DNA of 64,000 bases from Otis tarda (taxonomy: Eukaryota > Chordata > Aves > Otidiformes > Otididae): the NCBI GenBank assembly GCA_026413225.1, contig CM048554.1:5162001-5226000 (forward strand), written 5' to 3'. This document shows positions 1 to 12,000 of the stretch, piece by piece. How positions within the stretch are numbered: the first letter of the stretch is position 1; every line of letters starts with the position of its first letter. The notes below the pieces were generated by a model that ran no database searches, was not told the DNA's origin, and saw nothing but the letters and a program-made list of their open reading frames with translations. The position numbers were made by a program, and so were the translations under genes.

Positions 1-3000
1 AGATATAAAACAAGGCTGAAGTGGATTATTCAATAGGTTGTTTATATCAGGAACCGCATCACTGATCACAATTAAAACCAGAAAAAAATATCTTTGCCAC
101 CCACTGCTTTTCCAGCAAGCAGCATGGACTTTCAGGTGCCCAGCAGCATTCATCTGCCTTCTCAGCTCTCCACAGGCAGAAAAGCACATGCAGGTTCCCT
201 AAAAAGAACCATGTGGAGAAAATACAGTTTGAGAGGCACTTCAGCAGTGGGCTCCTGGTCTACACGTGCCTTTTTCTCACTCCATCTCTGGTGTTGTTTG
301 ATCACGTGTACTTCAGCCAGTTCTCTTTCCCCTCTCATAAACATAAAGATTCTCCCTTGTTTATGGCATTGGTTCTAACGTCTCCCCTGCAGCAATCACT
401 CCCAGTCTCAAGAAACACTCAGTGGGACTCAGAGGAACTTTTTCATAGCCTCTGCCAATATTTCACATTATTTTGCGCGAAGAATACGTGCCTTATGGTA
501 CTGCCTATGGGTGTGCACTCACCTTAGAAAACAGAACTAGGCAGAGTTTTGGGAGGGAGAACATAGCAGCTAGGCTGTTATTTGTATTTAGCTGCTTAAC
601 GACTACATGGAGTAGAGAGTGTTACAAAGATTGACATTTGTGTTTTTAAGTTGACATTAACATAATGGAAACGATGCGTAACTCCCATCTCCCCTGCCAT
701 CAAGGGTCTGTCAGCCTTAGTCAATGTCCCAACGCCCTCTCACTCATCCTCCTCAAAAGTAAATGAGTCGTTATGCATCTGAGGTTTCTTCCAGAGGCAA
801 GCCCAGCAGGGTCCTCCTTCCCTCTAACTTGCCGTCGTCCAGAGTTTTGTGTTTTAGTAACTTGAAACACCCTGTGAAATCTATCAGGATTAGTTTCCAG
901 TATAGAAGCACTTGTACTTGATCCAAGCTAATCAAATGTTCTTCAGATACTAAGCCCCAGGGTTTAAGTGAGCACACCCAACGTACTAAGCAAAAATGAC
1001 CTTCTTAGTGGGACTACTATATCCTCCTTTTTGACCCCTTTTGACACAATTTTGGCTGAGACAAGACGGAGAATTAAAGCCACTGTGACTGGGCCAAAAA
1101 TAATATAGTGAGTGTCTCTGATGTCACCAGAATGTTATATCCCAAGACAAAAAAAAAAAAAAAGCTAGTTTTAAATGGAACTGGACATTTTTTACATACT
1201 AGCAAAACAGGCTTTTGAATAGATAACATTTTGTTTCAAACTCATATTTCAGTCTTTCCCAATTCAATTAGTAACCAAATTAAGGGTTTTAGGAGCTCAT
1301 ACTATAATCGAACACAAGGCTGAACTTACAAGTCATGTATGACCTGGCAGTCAAGAGGTTACGGTGAGTAAGAAGGTAGACCACAGAAAACCAGAGAACA
1401 GGAAACTTTCAGTCTAGTGTTGATGGAAAAGCCTTGGATTAGATGGATGCAGTACTGAATAAGTTATTTCAAAGCAAACAGCTCTAATAGAAGTTTCTGA
1501 CCCTTTTATAGAGGAAACGCTGAAGATGTATGATGTAAGAATTCAGAAGAGCAAATGTTAAGCTGCAAAGCCTTATTTTGAGTTATATACAGCAAGATCT
1601 GTGTTTACACAGCTATCAGAGTGAGTTCCCCTTTTTCGATTCACGGGCTCGGTCGGCTGACTGACTTCCTTAATTTCAAAAACCAGCATTTATTATTCCA
1701 TGAAAGTTGGTTTAATGCTCAGCTCATCTGTGTGCCCAGACAATTTAATGGACTTTTTGGAAGGCCCCGGATGTTCAACACTTTAACAATTCAGTTCAGT
1801 TCAGTCCTCTGTGAAAATCACTCTTTCTGTGCAGCCATAGGAAGAGCTTTTTCCATCAGTGACAATTCCAGAGACAACCAGATGCCGACAATTTAAAAAA
1901 TGGCAAAGCATTTCAGCAGAAATCAAAATCAATCCCATCCAACTTCTCCCCCTTCTTCACGAGGGGCTTTAACATCGGAACATCACATATAAGCATGAGC
2001 TGATATTGCTGACAGATATTAAGGGACAATAAACGAAATGGCTTGGAAAGGTATGTCCCCAAAGCCAGTTCTAAGACTGTATGGGGTTGTGTTGCCTTAG
2101 CTTCAGTATCGTCTTGGACTCAGGTGAATAGGAGGTTAATTTTATTCTGCCTACTAAAATACAACACAACTTGTCAACGAAGAACTTAGAGTAAAAGGAG
2201 GCCAGGCCCATAAGAGGAGCCGATTTCCTTGCGTGAACTTAGGCTTGATTAAATTTCTGAAAATATAATGTAACACTAATAACAAATTTAAACTTTGACC
2301 GAGGTTAGCTCTTTAATTTCCATTGGATTAAAAGCAAACAGATGTCTCTAGAGTAAAATGAGCAAAATAAAAAAACACTTAAAAATTGGACAAAAAGTCC
2401 AAATCTCACTAGGGAAGTTGTACATGCAGTTCCCATTCATATTAATTGTAAGCATTTGTCTAAGAAAACATGTGTGATCGGTTGCTACAGCTCGGCTGAC
2501 AACTGGCAACTTGATGACGTGCTTGAGGCCAAAATCTTTCTAAAGGCAGCCTCTTGTGCTGGCTGACAGAGCTGCCTGATGTTTAAAAGGGTGATAATTT
2601 CAATTAGTATTGAGGGTGTTCAGGTTAAAGAGCAATTATTTTAAATGAAAGCTGATAAAACTCAAGAAACATTCATTTCAAGGAGGAGAGTCCTCCCCAG
2701 CCTTTATATTTTGGGTAAACCTGCTCCGATTACTGGTAGACTTCCACTGGTAAAGCTTCTCATGACAACAATGTAAGGATCCCGGCTCTGGTCTCTCTCT
2801 AAGGCAGAAATGAGATACTTGAATTCAAAGAATCTAGCCCTATCTAAATCCAAACAAAAATTTTAAAATACATATTTCAGTCACTCCCAGAAAGTCCAAA
2901 CTAACACATATTACCAAATTTGGAGACAAGAGGAAGGCAAAAAAAGGCTTATACAGTGCCTTGACTGACTCAATATTACTATTTAACTTTCACACTTGTA

Positions 3001-3673
3001 ACAAAACTCAGCCAAAAAGCCCAAACCGCTAAATGGCCAGATTCTCTTCTGGTGTGAATCAGTATAGCTCAACCATATGTACTGACTGTATGCTTTTTAA
3101 AATAACACCTTAGCTACAAGACATTTGAGATCTGATTCCCTATTCCAGGCAGTTATTAGATCCATATTACCCCATACTTACAATAATATTTTTTATTTTA
3201 AAAATATCACAAGATTTTGGCACAAGTGAAAAAAGAAAAAAAAATAAATTTAAAACCTCCATGCTATTTTCCTGGTTGTAACTTTGCGGGTTTATGACAT
3301 GGCATTTATTCCTAAATATCAGATGTTAGGAAATATCAGATCATATTAAGAGGTAAATTAACTTTATTTTCTTCCCAGATGTAGATCACCCGACCTGGGC
3401 CACAATTACTAAAGCTAATATCCTGTTCTATCATAAGGTCAGTAGTTGCTGATTCCACTGATTTTTGCCATATTCAGCCTACAAAGTTTGCTTTAAAATC
3501 TCAGAGAAAACACACAGTTTGTTTGGAAACATGCAGAAATAGCATACATGGAAGCTAATCTATAGGTTAATTTAAATATTCTAGACTTGTTCTTGACTGA
3601 AATCCTTCCCCATCAGAGCACAGCGATAGAGCAGGAAGTCTTGAGGTGGGAGAGACAGCGGGACTGACACCAC
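1..3673. other. non-coding flank, no gene seen
   Basis: Only short chance frames occur. Dense blocks without repeats at about 1900-2060 and 2440-2650 (for example CAGATATTAAGGGACAATAA and GATAATTTCAATTAGTATTG) look like candidate conserved non-coding sequence. That is a composition-based impression only. The half repeat at 3035-3085 is listed separately. Confidence 0.4.
3035..3085 (+). repeat. palindromic MITE-like repeat, half copy
   Basis: GGCCAGATTCTCTTCTGGTG followed by TGAATCAGTATAGCTCA resembles the left half of the repeat at 22665-22749 (CTGGTGTAAATCAGTATA). The right half is not recognisable. Confidence 0.45.
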
Positions 3674-4190
3674 ATAGAATCATTAGGGTTGGAAGGGACC
3701 TGTCAAGGCCATCCAGTCCAACCCCCTGCAAGGAGCAGGGACATCCCCAACCAGATCAGGTTGCTCAGAGCTCCAACCTGGCCAACCTGGCCTTGAATGT
3801 TTCCAGGGATGGGGCATCCACCACCTCTCTGGGCAACCTGTTGCTGTGCTCTACAACCCTTATTGTAAAAAATTTTTTCCTAATTTCCAATCTAAATCTA
3901 CCTCCCTCTATTTTAAAACTGTTACCCCTAGTCCTGTCGCAACAGGCCCTACTAAAGAGTCTCTCCCCATCTTTCCTGTAGGCCCCCTTGAGGTACTGGA
4001 AGGCTGCTGTAAGATCTCCCGGGAGCCTCCTGTTCTCCAGGCTGAACAGCCCCAACTCTCTCAGCCTGTCCTCACAGGAGAGGTGCTCCAGCCCTCTGAT
4101 CATCTTTGTGGCCTCCTCTAGACCCTCTCCAACTGGTCCATGTCTTTCTTATGTTGGGGGCTCCAGAACTGGACACAGTACCACGGTGCA
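3674..4190 (-). mobile_element. CR1 LINE, 5'-truncated 3' end
   Basis: Read on the minus strand it ends TTCCAACCCTAATGATTCTA, the CR1 tail. Upstream is the C-terminal part of ORF2, with [20 protein letters not shown] and [22 protein letters not shown], a motif set seen in very many bird CR1 copies. A frame of 112 codons (3765-4103) is still open. The 5' side stops near LQNWTQYHG-like sequence, so only about 0.5 kb remains. Confidence 0.93.
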
Positions 4191-4909
4191 CTATGGTGCT
4201 ACTGGGAGCAACACAGGGTTACTGTTCAGAGGGAAAATTTAGTGCAGAAAGGGAATGGAGGGAAGCCTGGAACACACATCGGTGTCAAGGGGGAATCCTG
4301 CTGTGAGGAATTTACTGAGCCCAGAAACTGTCCCTGTTTTTATTACTATTTATATTTATAAATAAATGATGGTAATTTTGAAAACTTTCCTTTCACAGCA
4401 GAATCCCAAGGTCATGGGAATCACCAGCGCCACAAATAGACGATTGAGATGAAGATATGAAAACCTGCAGCTGCACAGAGTCTGTCAGCGCCGCGCTCCA
4501 TTCCTTCTCCTCCATCCACCTCCGTCCAACGCTCCTCACCTGCACGGGACGGACTCACTGGACACTGTAAGGCGAGCACTACCTCAACACTAAGCTCATG
4601 CAGCACTGGTGAATTTAAAGAGGAAATCCAGGTTCACAACATGCCAGGGCACCCCTCTTGCTGCTCCCCTGCGAGATCCTTTTGGGTTAATCCAGGCATT
4701 TGTTTGATCTCTGCTCTCTCTGTTGATGGCAGCAGCACTGTGATTGCCATGAGGCCCTTTGTCGTCAGTAGGGGCTGGGATTCAAGCCCAGTACAGATAC
4801 ATCCTGAGTAACCGCCGTGCCTGGAAGAGCACTTAAGCTGTGACCCTAGCAGTTGCAGGAGAAAAAGTGAGTAGGCCAGGAGAAAAAGGCACACGGGCTT
4901 TTAGCGATG
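4191..4909. other. spacer between CR1 and solo LTR, nothing recognised
   Basis: Sequence of mixed composition with short frames only. No repeat family or gene could be named. Confidence 0.5.
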
Positions 4910-4914
4910 GCAAG
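4910..4914 (+). repeat. target-site duplication, left copy
   Basis: GCAAG lies directly before the LTR start and is identical to 6056-6060. Confidence 0.8.
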
Positions 4915-6055
4915 TGTTGTGGTTTTGTTTAGTCAGGAGGGGCCTAAGGTGGCAGCTTCTGTAGGAAACTGCTCGAAGTCGCTCCCCTTTGCTCAGTGGA
5001 CTCGGCCGGGCCTAGGGCGGATCTGCTGCTGGCCAAGGCCGAGTCAACTAGTAGCAGAATGTTCCGTGATAACGCCTCTGCAATAACGTATTTAAGAAGG
5101 GGAAAACAGAAAAAAAAAGAGAGAAGAGAAGATGTGAAGAAGCTGAGCAGGGGCAGAGGCGCAGAGGGGGAGGCGCAGGCCTCATGGGCCTTGCAGGCCT
5201 CACCCTCTGGCCTCCTGCCGGCAGCCGACTGGGCCCAACTCGGCCCAGCCTGGCTGCAAGAAGTGGAGAGGAGATGAGAAGCGAACAAGATGTAAAAAGG
5301 ATCCTGAGAGGTGTCTGCCAGCCTGTTGTAAGGAACGGCTGCAGATGCCAAGGTCAGTGAAGAAGGAGGGGGAGGAGTAATGCGGCTCCTGGCCAAGATT
5401 CCTCTGCAACTCATGGTGAAGACCATGGTGGAGCAGGTTGTCCCCCTGCAGCCCATGGAGGCCCACGGAGGGGCAGAGATCCACCTGCAGCCTGGGGAGG
5501 ACCCCACATCAGGGGAGGTGGATGCCTGAAGGCGGCTGTGGTCCGTGGAGGGCCTGCTGGGGCAGCTGTTTCTGGAGGCACTGCACCCCATGGAAGAGAT
5601 GACCCACCCCAGAGCAGTTTCACAAAGGACTGTGGCCCGTGGGAGGGACCCCACAACAGAGCAGGGGAGGAATGGGAGGAGTTTTTCCCCCAACTATGAA
5701 GCAGCAGCGTAAAACAACGTGTGATGAACTGACCACAATCCCCATTCCCTCTTCCCCCCTGTGCCGCTCAAGGGGGGAAGGTAGTAGAGATAACGTTAGG
5801 CTCGGGAAGAGGGAGGGGTGGGGAGAGGTTATCTTGTTCTCTGTCTCATTATCCTTCTGTTTGTAGTAATAAATGCATAGTTTTCCCCAAGTTGAGTCTG
5901 TTTTGCCTGTGACAGTAACTTTAAGGATCTCTCCCCGTCCTTATCTCAAACCTCGAGCCGTTTTGCTTATATCATCTCCCCCTATTCTCTCAGAGGGTGG
6001 GGGGAGTGAGAGAGAGACTGCGTAGTCTGGTCCCAATCAGGGCTGAACTACGACA
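4915..6055 (+). mobile_element. solo LTR of an ERVL-type endogenous retrovirus
   Basis: The element starts TGTTGTGG and ends CTACGACA, so the termini are TG..CA with near-complementary 8-mers (6 of 8). It is flanked by an exact 5-bp duplication, GCAAG at 4910-4914 and 6056-6060. Five-base duplications are typical of class III (ERVL) elements. The 3' part, with AATAAA at 5868-5873 and TCTCTCCCCGTCCTTATCTC-like sequence, resembles bird ERVL LTRs. A TATA-like TATTTAAG lies at 5089-5096. There is no internal viral region, so this is a recombined solo LTR in plus orientation. Long open frames inside it on the minus strand are by-products of its GC-rich sequence. Confidence 0.85.
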
Positions 6056-6060
6056 GCAAG
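6056..6060 (+). repeat. target-site duplication, right copy
   Basis: GCAAG lies directly after the LTR end and is identical to 4910-4914. Confidence 0.8.
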
Positions 6061-9000
6061 GAAAGAGCATGAAGAGAAAACAGCCATGATTACAGCAGTC
6101 AGGCTTCCCTGATGAACTGGATTCTTCCCTGCCCCTCATCTTCCAACCTCTTTTTTCCCCCACAGATTCTAATCTTTTAATGTCTTCATATCTTTCATTG
6201 TTTATACTCCAACACTCTGTAGACAGCCAGACCAACTTGAGAGAAGATCTTCCTGCCATGAACTGCTTGCTGGTATCTCACTCACATTACTTTCACATCC
6301 ACTGCAGTTCACCCTCCTCTTTCTCTGCCGAAGGGAGGTTCAGCTGCCACTCAAAGCACCCAGCTCCTGTAAGCTTTAAAGAGCTCTGTCTTTATCAGTG
6401 CTCAAATGTAAAAAAAATTGTTCTGCTGGAAATTTGGGAACCGTTTCAACCTGAGTGAGAGTGAAAGCTCACAAGCTACCATCAAATCATTGCCAGCAGA
6501 GCATGCAGAAACTCACATAACATGCCCTAAATGGGTTTCATTCTTTGCAAAAAACCGCTAGCGCTTTGTTTACTGCAGGTCCTAGCAATCATAGCTGTTA
6601 GATCACATAGCTTAACATAATGCGTCACATTACAAGAGTTATTATAGATAACAGTAAATTTATTGCTGAAAACAAGGTGTTTTGTGGCTGCTCCTACACA
6701 AGGCAAAGAGTCGTGGAACGAAAATTACTTGTCTTAAAAGTAACTTGAAGTTGGACAGCTGGCAATAAACACAGCCGATCCACGGATGTTCTGTCTGCAC
6801 GAGACTTACTGGAACAGCTTCACTTTCACTAGGGAAGCTCATTCACAAACAGTTTATTTTCAATTTGTGGAGCTGGTAGGAAATATTTCCATCTAAAGCC
6901 ATTTGTATGTCCGTCGGAACAGTTCCCTCCAAGTAGAGGCTTTGTTTTCCATAGCAAACTGCAAATTTTCACCAGAAGAGCTTAAATCCACCCAGGAAAA
7001 AAAAAAAAATCAGCTTTTCAAAAAGACAAAACTTCCCTAGAAAAACAACAGGTTTCCAACATCAGCACCAGGTACAAACTGCCTGGAAGCCCAAGACTAA
7101 CTGGGCCACCGTTTCCCTCTGTGGTCATTCCCTGGGTGTCTCTCCGTGGCACTAATCCCCAGCTGAGCCTCCAGCTGAGAAATCATAACAAAACACTCAC
7201 CGTGAGTAAACATTGGAGTTCAGTGAAAACTTCCCTCAGCGTTTGTTCCTCTGTACGTGACTAATCAGGATATAACTCAAGGTACTTTTCCTACCCTCTC
7301 TTTTTCAAATACAGGTGGCGCAGAAAGTTAGATTTTAGTAGAAACATTACTGCAGCAAACTACCCTTACCAGTAAAGACACACGTGCTCCTTTTCTATCA
7401 GTCCTGAATGCGACAGCTTACTAGCAGGTGCCACCGACTATTTAATGCTTGCAGAAGAGCTGCATCCATCTATGAACCAACAACTGACAAAAGTTATCAT
7501 CACAACAAGCATTTCCTAATTTTGTATTACCTTCTTTCATGCCTTATTTTCCTGGTTTGCCTTTCAAACGAGTCTTGCTTCCGTGTGCACCACGACACAG
7601 GTTTTCACGTCCCAGTAAATCAGAGCATCGCCTGTTAACCCCCAGCACCTGGGATCGTAAAACCCCCAAGATTAGTAACTTGCCACTCCTCTTTCTTAAA
7701 AGCAAGCCAGATGATATTAGCCTGCAATGCTTCGCTGATAGTATTGCTTCTTATCTGGCTTCTGAAAGTAGGAAAAAAATATTTTGTATATTTTTATAAA
7801 TATTTAATGCTGCGTAACTACTGCATTTTATTTTGTTTACAAAACACAGGGGGAAAGCTACCAGGTTTATTTCTACTAATCAGCAAATACTTCTCTGTGG
7901 GCAATTTCAAGGAAGCCAAGAAGACGGCTAACTAAGAATAGAGCAGTATTAGCCCAGGTATTTATGTTACTACAGAACAATGCACATGAGGCAGAGAGAG
8001 ATTAAGGATCAGCTTTTCAAAACTGTTTAAGCGCTTGATAGGGTTTTCAAAGGTCCCTACAGAAGTTAAGGATCTGAATCCCTTTGATGACACAAACATT
8101 GAGGACATCTAGATTTCCTCTGAAACACCAGTGAGGCCACAAAAGCATTCAGAAAGACATACATCTTTTCCTGAAACTGCTTAACGTAACTCTACATAAT
8201 CCCGTGCAATGGTTTAATGTAGTGGAAAAAAAAAAAAACCAAAAACAACACACACAAAAAAGTAGATGCCATTTCCACAGGAAGAAGAAACACATATCTA
8301 CTGTAATCTTGACAGGCAACAAACCTTCAAAGTGAAAATGTGTACTGTGATCTTTCTAACACGACTAATACAGAAGGTGCTCTTTGCTGTAAAACCGTGC
8401 TGTAGAATTAGAGGCTTTGTTTATGATATTTTTTTTTTTGTTTCTGTGCCTACCATAAAGCAGATTTTAAATGCGAACCAAGCTCAGAAAAGTTTTTCAT
8501 GTTGTCAGGACTTCAAATTTTGCTGTTCAGCTCCATGTTCTAGGTCCAGCTGTGGCCAAAGAGAAACAATGGTGTGTGTCACTGTGGGAACGCACACAGA
8601 GCAGTAAGCTATCTCTGTATGTTTCTATATCTGATGTGCTTACTTCAGTAAATCTCTAAGATTTTCCCCTCTGTCCATTAAAGCAGCGTCTGGAGAAGAA
8701 AATCCCTAACTGTGCCATCTGCAATGGATATGTCATCTCAGCAGCCATCCAGCTACGCTCGGGCCAGGTGGCAAACGTCACCTAAATGCTCTGGTCTTCA
8801 AACATCTCACAGCCTATCCAGGGAGCATTTTCTCACACCAGATAAAATTCTGGGCACAGAAAAGACCTGGCTAAGGGAGGGAAGGAGAAATAATATGGGA
8901 TTTCCAGTTCCTTTTTCAGGCACTAAGAAAACATCCTTTGAAATAACAATCTTTAAGGTGAAAAAAACATTGTTTTTTCTGCTCCAATATGTGGGGTTTG

Positions 9001-12000
9001 GTTTTTTTTTTAAAGCAGAACAAGAGTCATGCATGCTTTAGTCATTTTGTTTCAGTGAGGTTAGAAACTGTAGGATATACAATTTTATTCCTGCATCTGC
9101 AGGCTTGCTGCAGGGAGACCTCTGAGAGCTGGAGGGACCTCTCCTGTGCCTCTCTACAGGGTGTGAGCACTGGAGCACCGAGCGACTTTGACTGGCCCTT
9201 TCCAGCCCAAAGGCACAGCTTAGAGGTACATTTAAATCTAGTCCTCGCTTCCCAAAGCCTAGCTATGTCACAGCTGCTCAGCCAGAATAATATCTGTCCT
9301 TCCCTTAACCTTCTGGTGGGCAAATCAGTCCCCAAATCAGTAGTAAATAACAAGTTGCAGACATCAAATCCAATGAATTCAAGTTCAGACATGTAAGTGA
9401 TGGGTAACTGGATGGACCATACTGTTCATGTACCTGCTCAGAGACAGAAAAGGTAAAGCTCTGCTAATGCACCCCACTGAGATCCCAGTTCCAAATCACC
9501 TGTGCCCCTTCAGGTAACTGGTGCTCACTCAATCGTGTTTCCATTTGGACGTGAGCAGGGAGAATTCCTCATTTACACATCCTTATTTTTATATGAGGCA
9601 CAATGGGATCCTGACATCAGCTGGGGTTTCTCACTTCTATTGCAATACAACACTTACAGCTTGCATTTTTAAAGGATGTCGTTTTTTTTTCAGTTGAACT
9701 GGTCCTGAGGCTAGCTTCCCATTCACTAGAGAAAGAGGAGACAAGTCCCAAAATCTTAGTAGTGACTGTGGTTTTTTTTCATATCAGCCAAGAAATAACC
9801 CATCCCTGTTACCACACAAGGACACTTGTTTAATGTTGACGGAGAAGGAAGTGTACCACCTACTGAGTCACCAGTGCCACATCCTAAACACCTGGGCTTC
9901 CATTTAAGCATGAATCTACCCTGAGTGGAGCTGTAGAAAAAAAAAAAAAGCCATAATAAAACCTCAAACCACACAACACTTTCCTGGATGGGAGGTATAT
10001 TGTGATCTGCTAAAGTTCACGGACTTCCAGAAGAAACTGAAATCCTTTCCAAAGCAGATCCATCTGCTTTGCTTTTGTCTGATTTCAGGGATAACAACTG
10101 TACATGTCTCAAAAGCAAGGTATAAAATTAAGTTTCCTTGAAGTCAGGAAAAAAAATCACAGCTACTTTTTTTTATTATTATTATTTAAGGTGATTGCAC
10201 AAAATCATGGCTGAATCTGTGAAGGTGTTAGATGCCTAATCTCTCACTTGCCTTAACTACCTTTGTGAAAATTCATCCAAATTCTTATCATTCTCACAAG
10301 ACTTCCATACCAAAAATACAGATTTCTGTATTTTTACTAAGGACTAAGGACATTTCTTACAAATGGAATTCTTGCCTGTTAGGCAATGAATCATTTGCCA
10401 TCCACAGTACATCCCATAGTTGATAAACAACAGCAGTATTTGCCACCCTATTGCAAAACACAGTACAACGTATTTTGGGAAACGATTCTTCACTGAAAAA
10501 ACATCGTCTAGGGCAGTACAATGCAACGGGAGTCAGATAAATGTGCTACATCCTGTGACTGGGTCTGAAGTAAGCATGAAAACAGTCACAAAACATTTTG
10601 GAGGCAGGAGGAAACACTCTTTTCTATGGGACATCAGCTCACAGCTGGGCTCGCTCACCTTTGGCTGTCCTGAGTCAGACCCCAATCCCTTTAACCCACA
10701 CGCTGAGGAGCTCAGCCTCTTCACAGCTCTCCCGCAGGCAGGGTGATCTGGCCAGCACCCTTTGAAGGCACCTCCTGCAATGTGCTGCCAGAAAGTAGCG
10801 CATGGTTTCCACAACCAAATGAATGTTTATCTACCTAAAGGTTCCTTTTCTTCTCTATCTGCTACCTGGAGAAATCAAACAGCTCTGTGCTCAAGCTTAG
10901 AGACCAAAACCGTAAATGCACGGTTTGAAGGGAGGAAAAGGTAAGCTAGAGAAGAGAGTAATGACAAGGAGGGACATTTCCGTAATTCAGGTCCTTTTTA
11001 AGTCCTAATTTCTTACCTCTTTAATGTTTGCAATGTGTAATTTTGAAAAAGCTTATGTGTTGCAGGAAGTATTTGCAACAGCTATGCTTTTTTTTTATGT
11101 AGAAAGTATCAGGAGCATCATCCAGGTTAGTGCATCATTGCACACAAGGGAGAGAAACCAAGAGCATGCAGAGGGTTCCAAGAACAAGATCACCCCAGTA
11201 CACACCGCCAAAAAAATTGCTAATAATGCTTCAGTGAGACATCCCAGTACAGACTGGAACAAGGGAAACCACTCCCGAACAAGAATACGGACTTGAGCTG
11301 TTAATAACGGCAACAGTGCATTTTCTTTTCTCACTGCACATACCCTTGTCCAATTGATAGCACTGCACTTAGGTAGTCCTGCCTCAGCGGGACTACAGCA
11401 TTGCGTTTTTTCAAGAAGTACCCAGCAAACGGCAGCAGGCAATTGCTCTCCAGGAGAAATACCACCGGCAGAATATCCTAACGGAACAAGTCAGCTTAAT
11501 CAAGACTTCGCTCATGCGCAGAACAGGAGGATAAGATCTCCCTCGTAGAGTAAGCTTTCTCTATATTGATATTTCCCAGAGGAAAATGCAACAAAAACTA
11601 AGTAATCATAGTAACTTTTTGTTTGTTTGTTTTCTTTCTTTTTTCCTTTTTTTTTTAAATAACTTCAACACAAAGGTAAAAATGTCTAACACCCCCTCTC
11701 CCTTTTTTCTTTTTCATGTTGTCAAAACAAATTTCCATTTTCTAGGAGACTTACTGAATTTCCCATAACTGTCCATTTTTCTCATAGAATATTTTTTTTT
11801 ATTCTCACTCAGACTTGGCCTAAAGCCATATTCTGAAACCTAAAAATACCAAGTTAAACAAATTATTTGTCCTTTGCACAGAGCTCAGCTTCTCCAGACC
11901 CTGCACATGAGGAGCCCATGTCATTCCACAGTCTGGTTCCTAGCTCCTCAAACCTCCTGGAGTAGAGACATGGACAGGCACAGCAGAAAAAATACCTCAC

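Noticed and set aside
4944-5693. 249-codon minus-strand open frame
   Set aside because: It lies wholly inside the solo LTR, antisense to it, and is low-complexity Ser/Pro/Leu sequence with no domain; a by-product of GC-rich repeat sequence.
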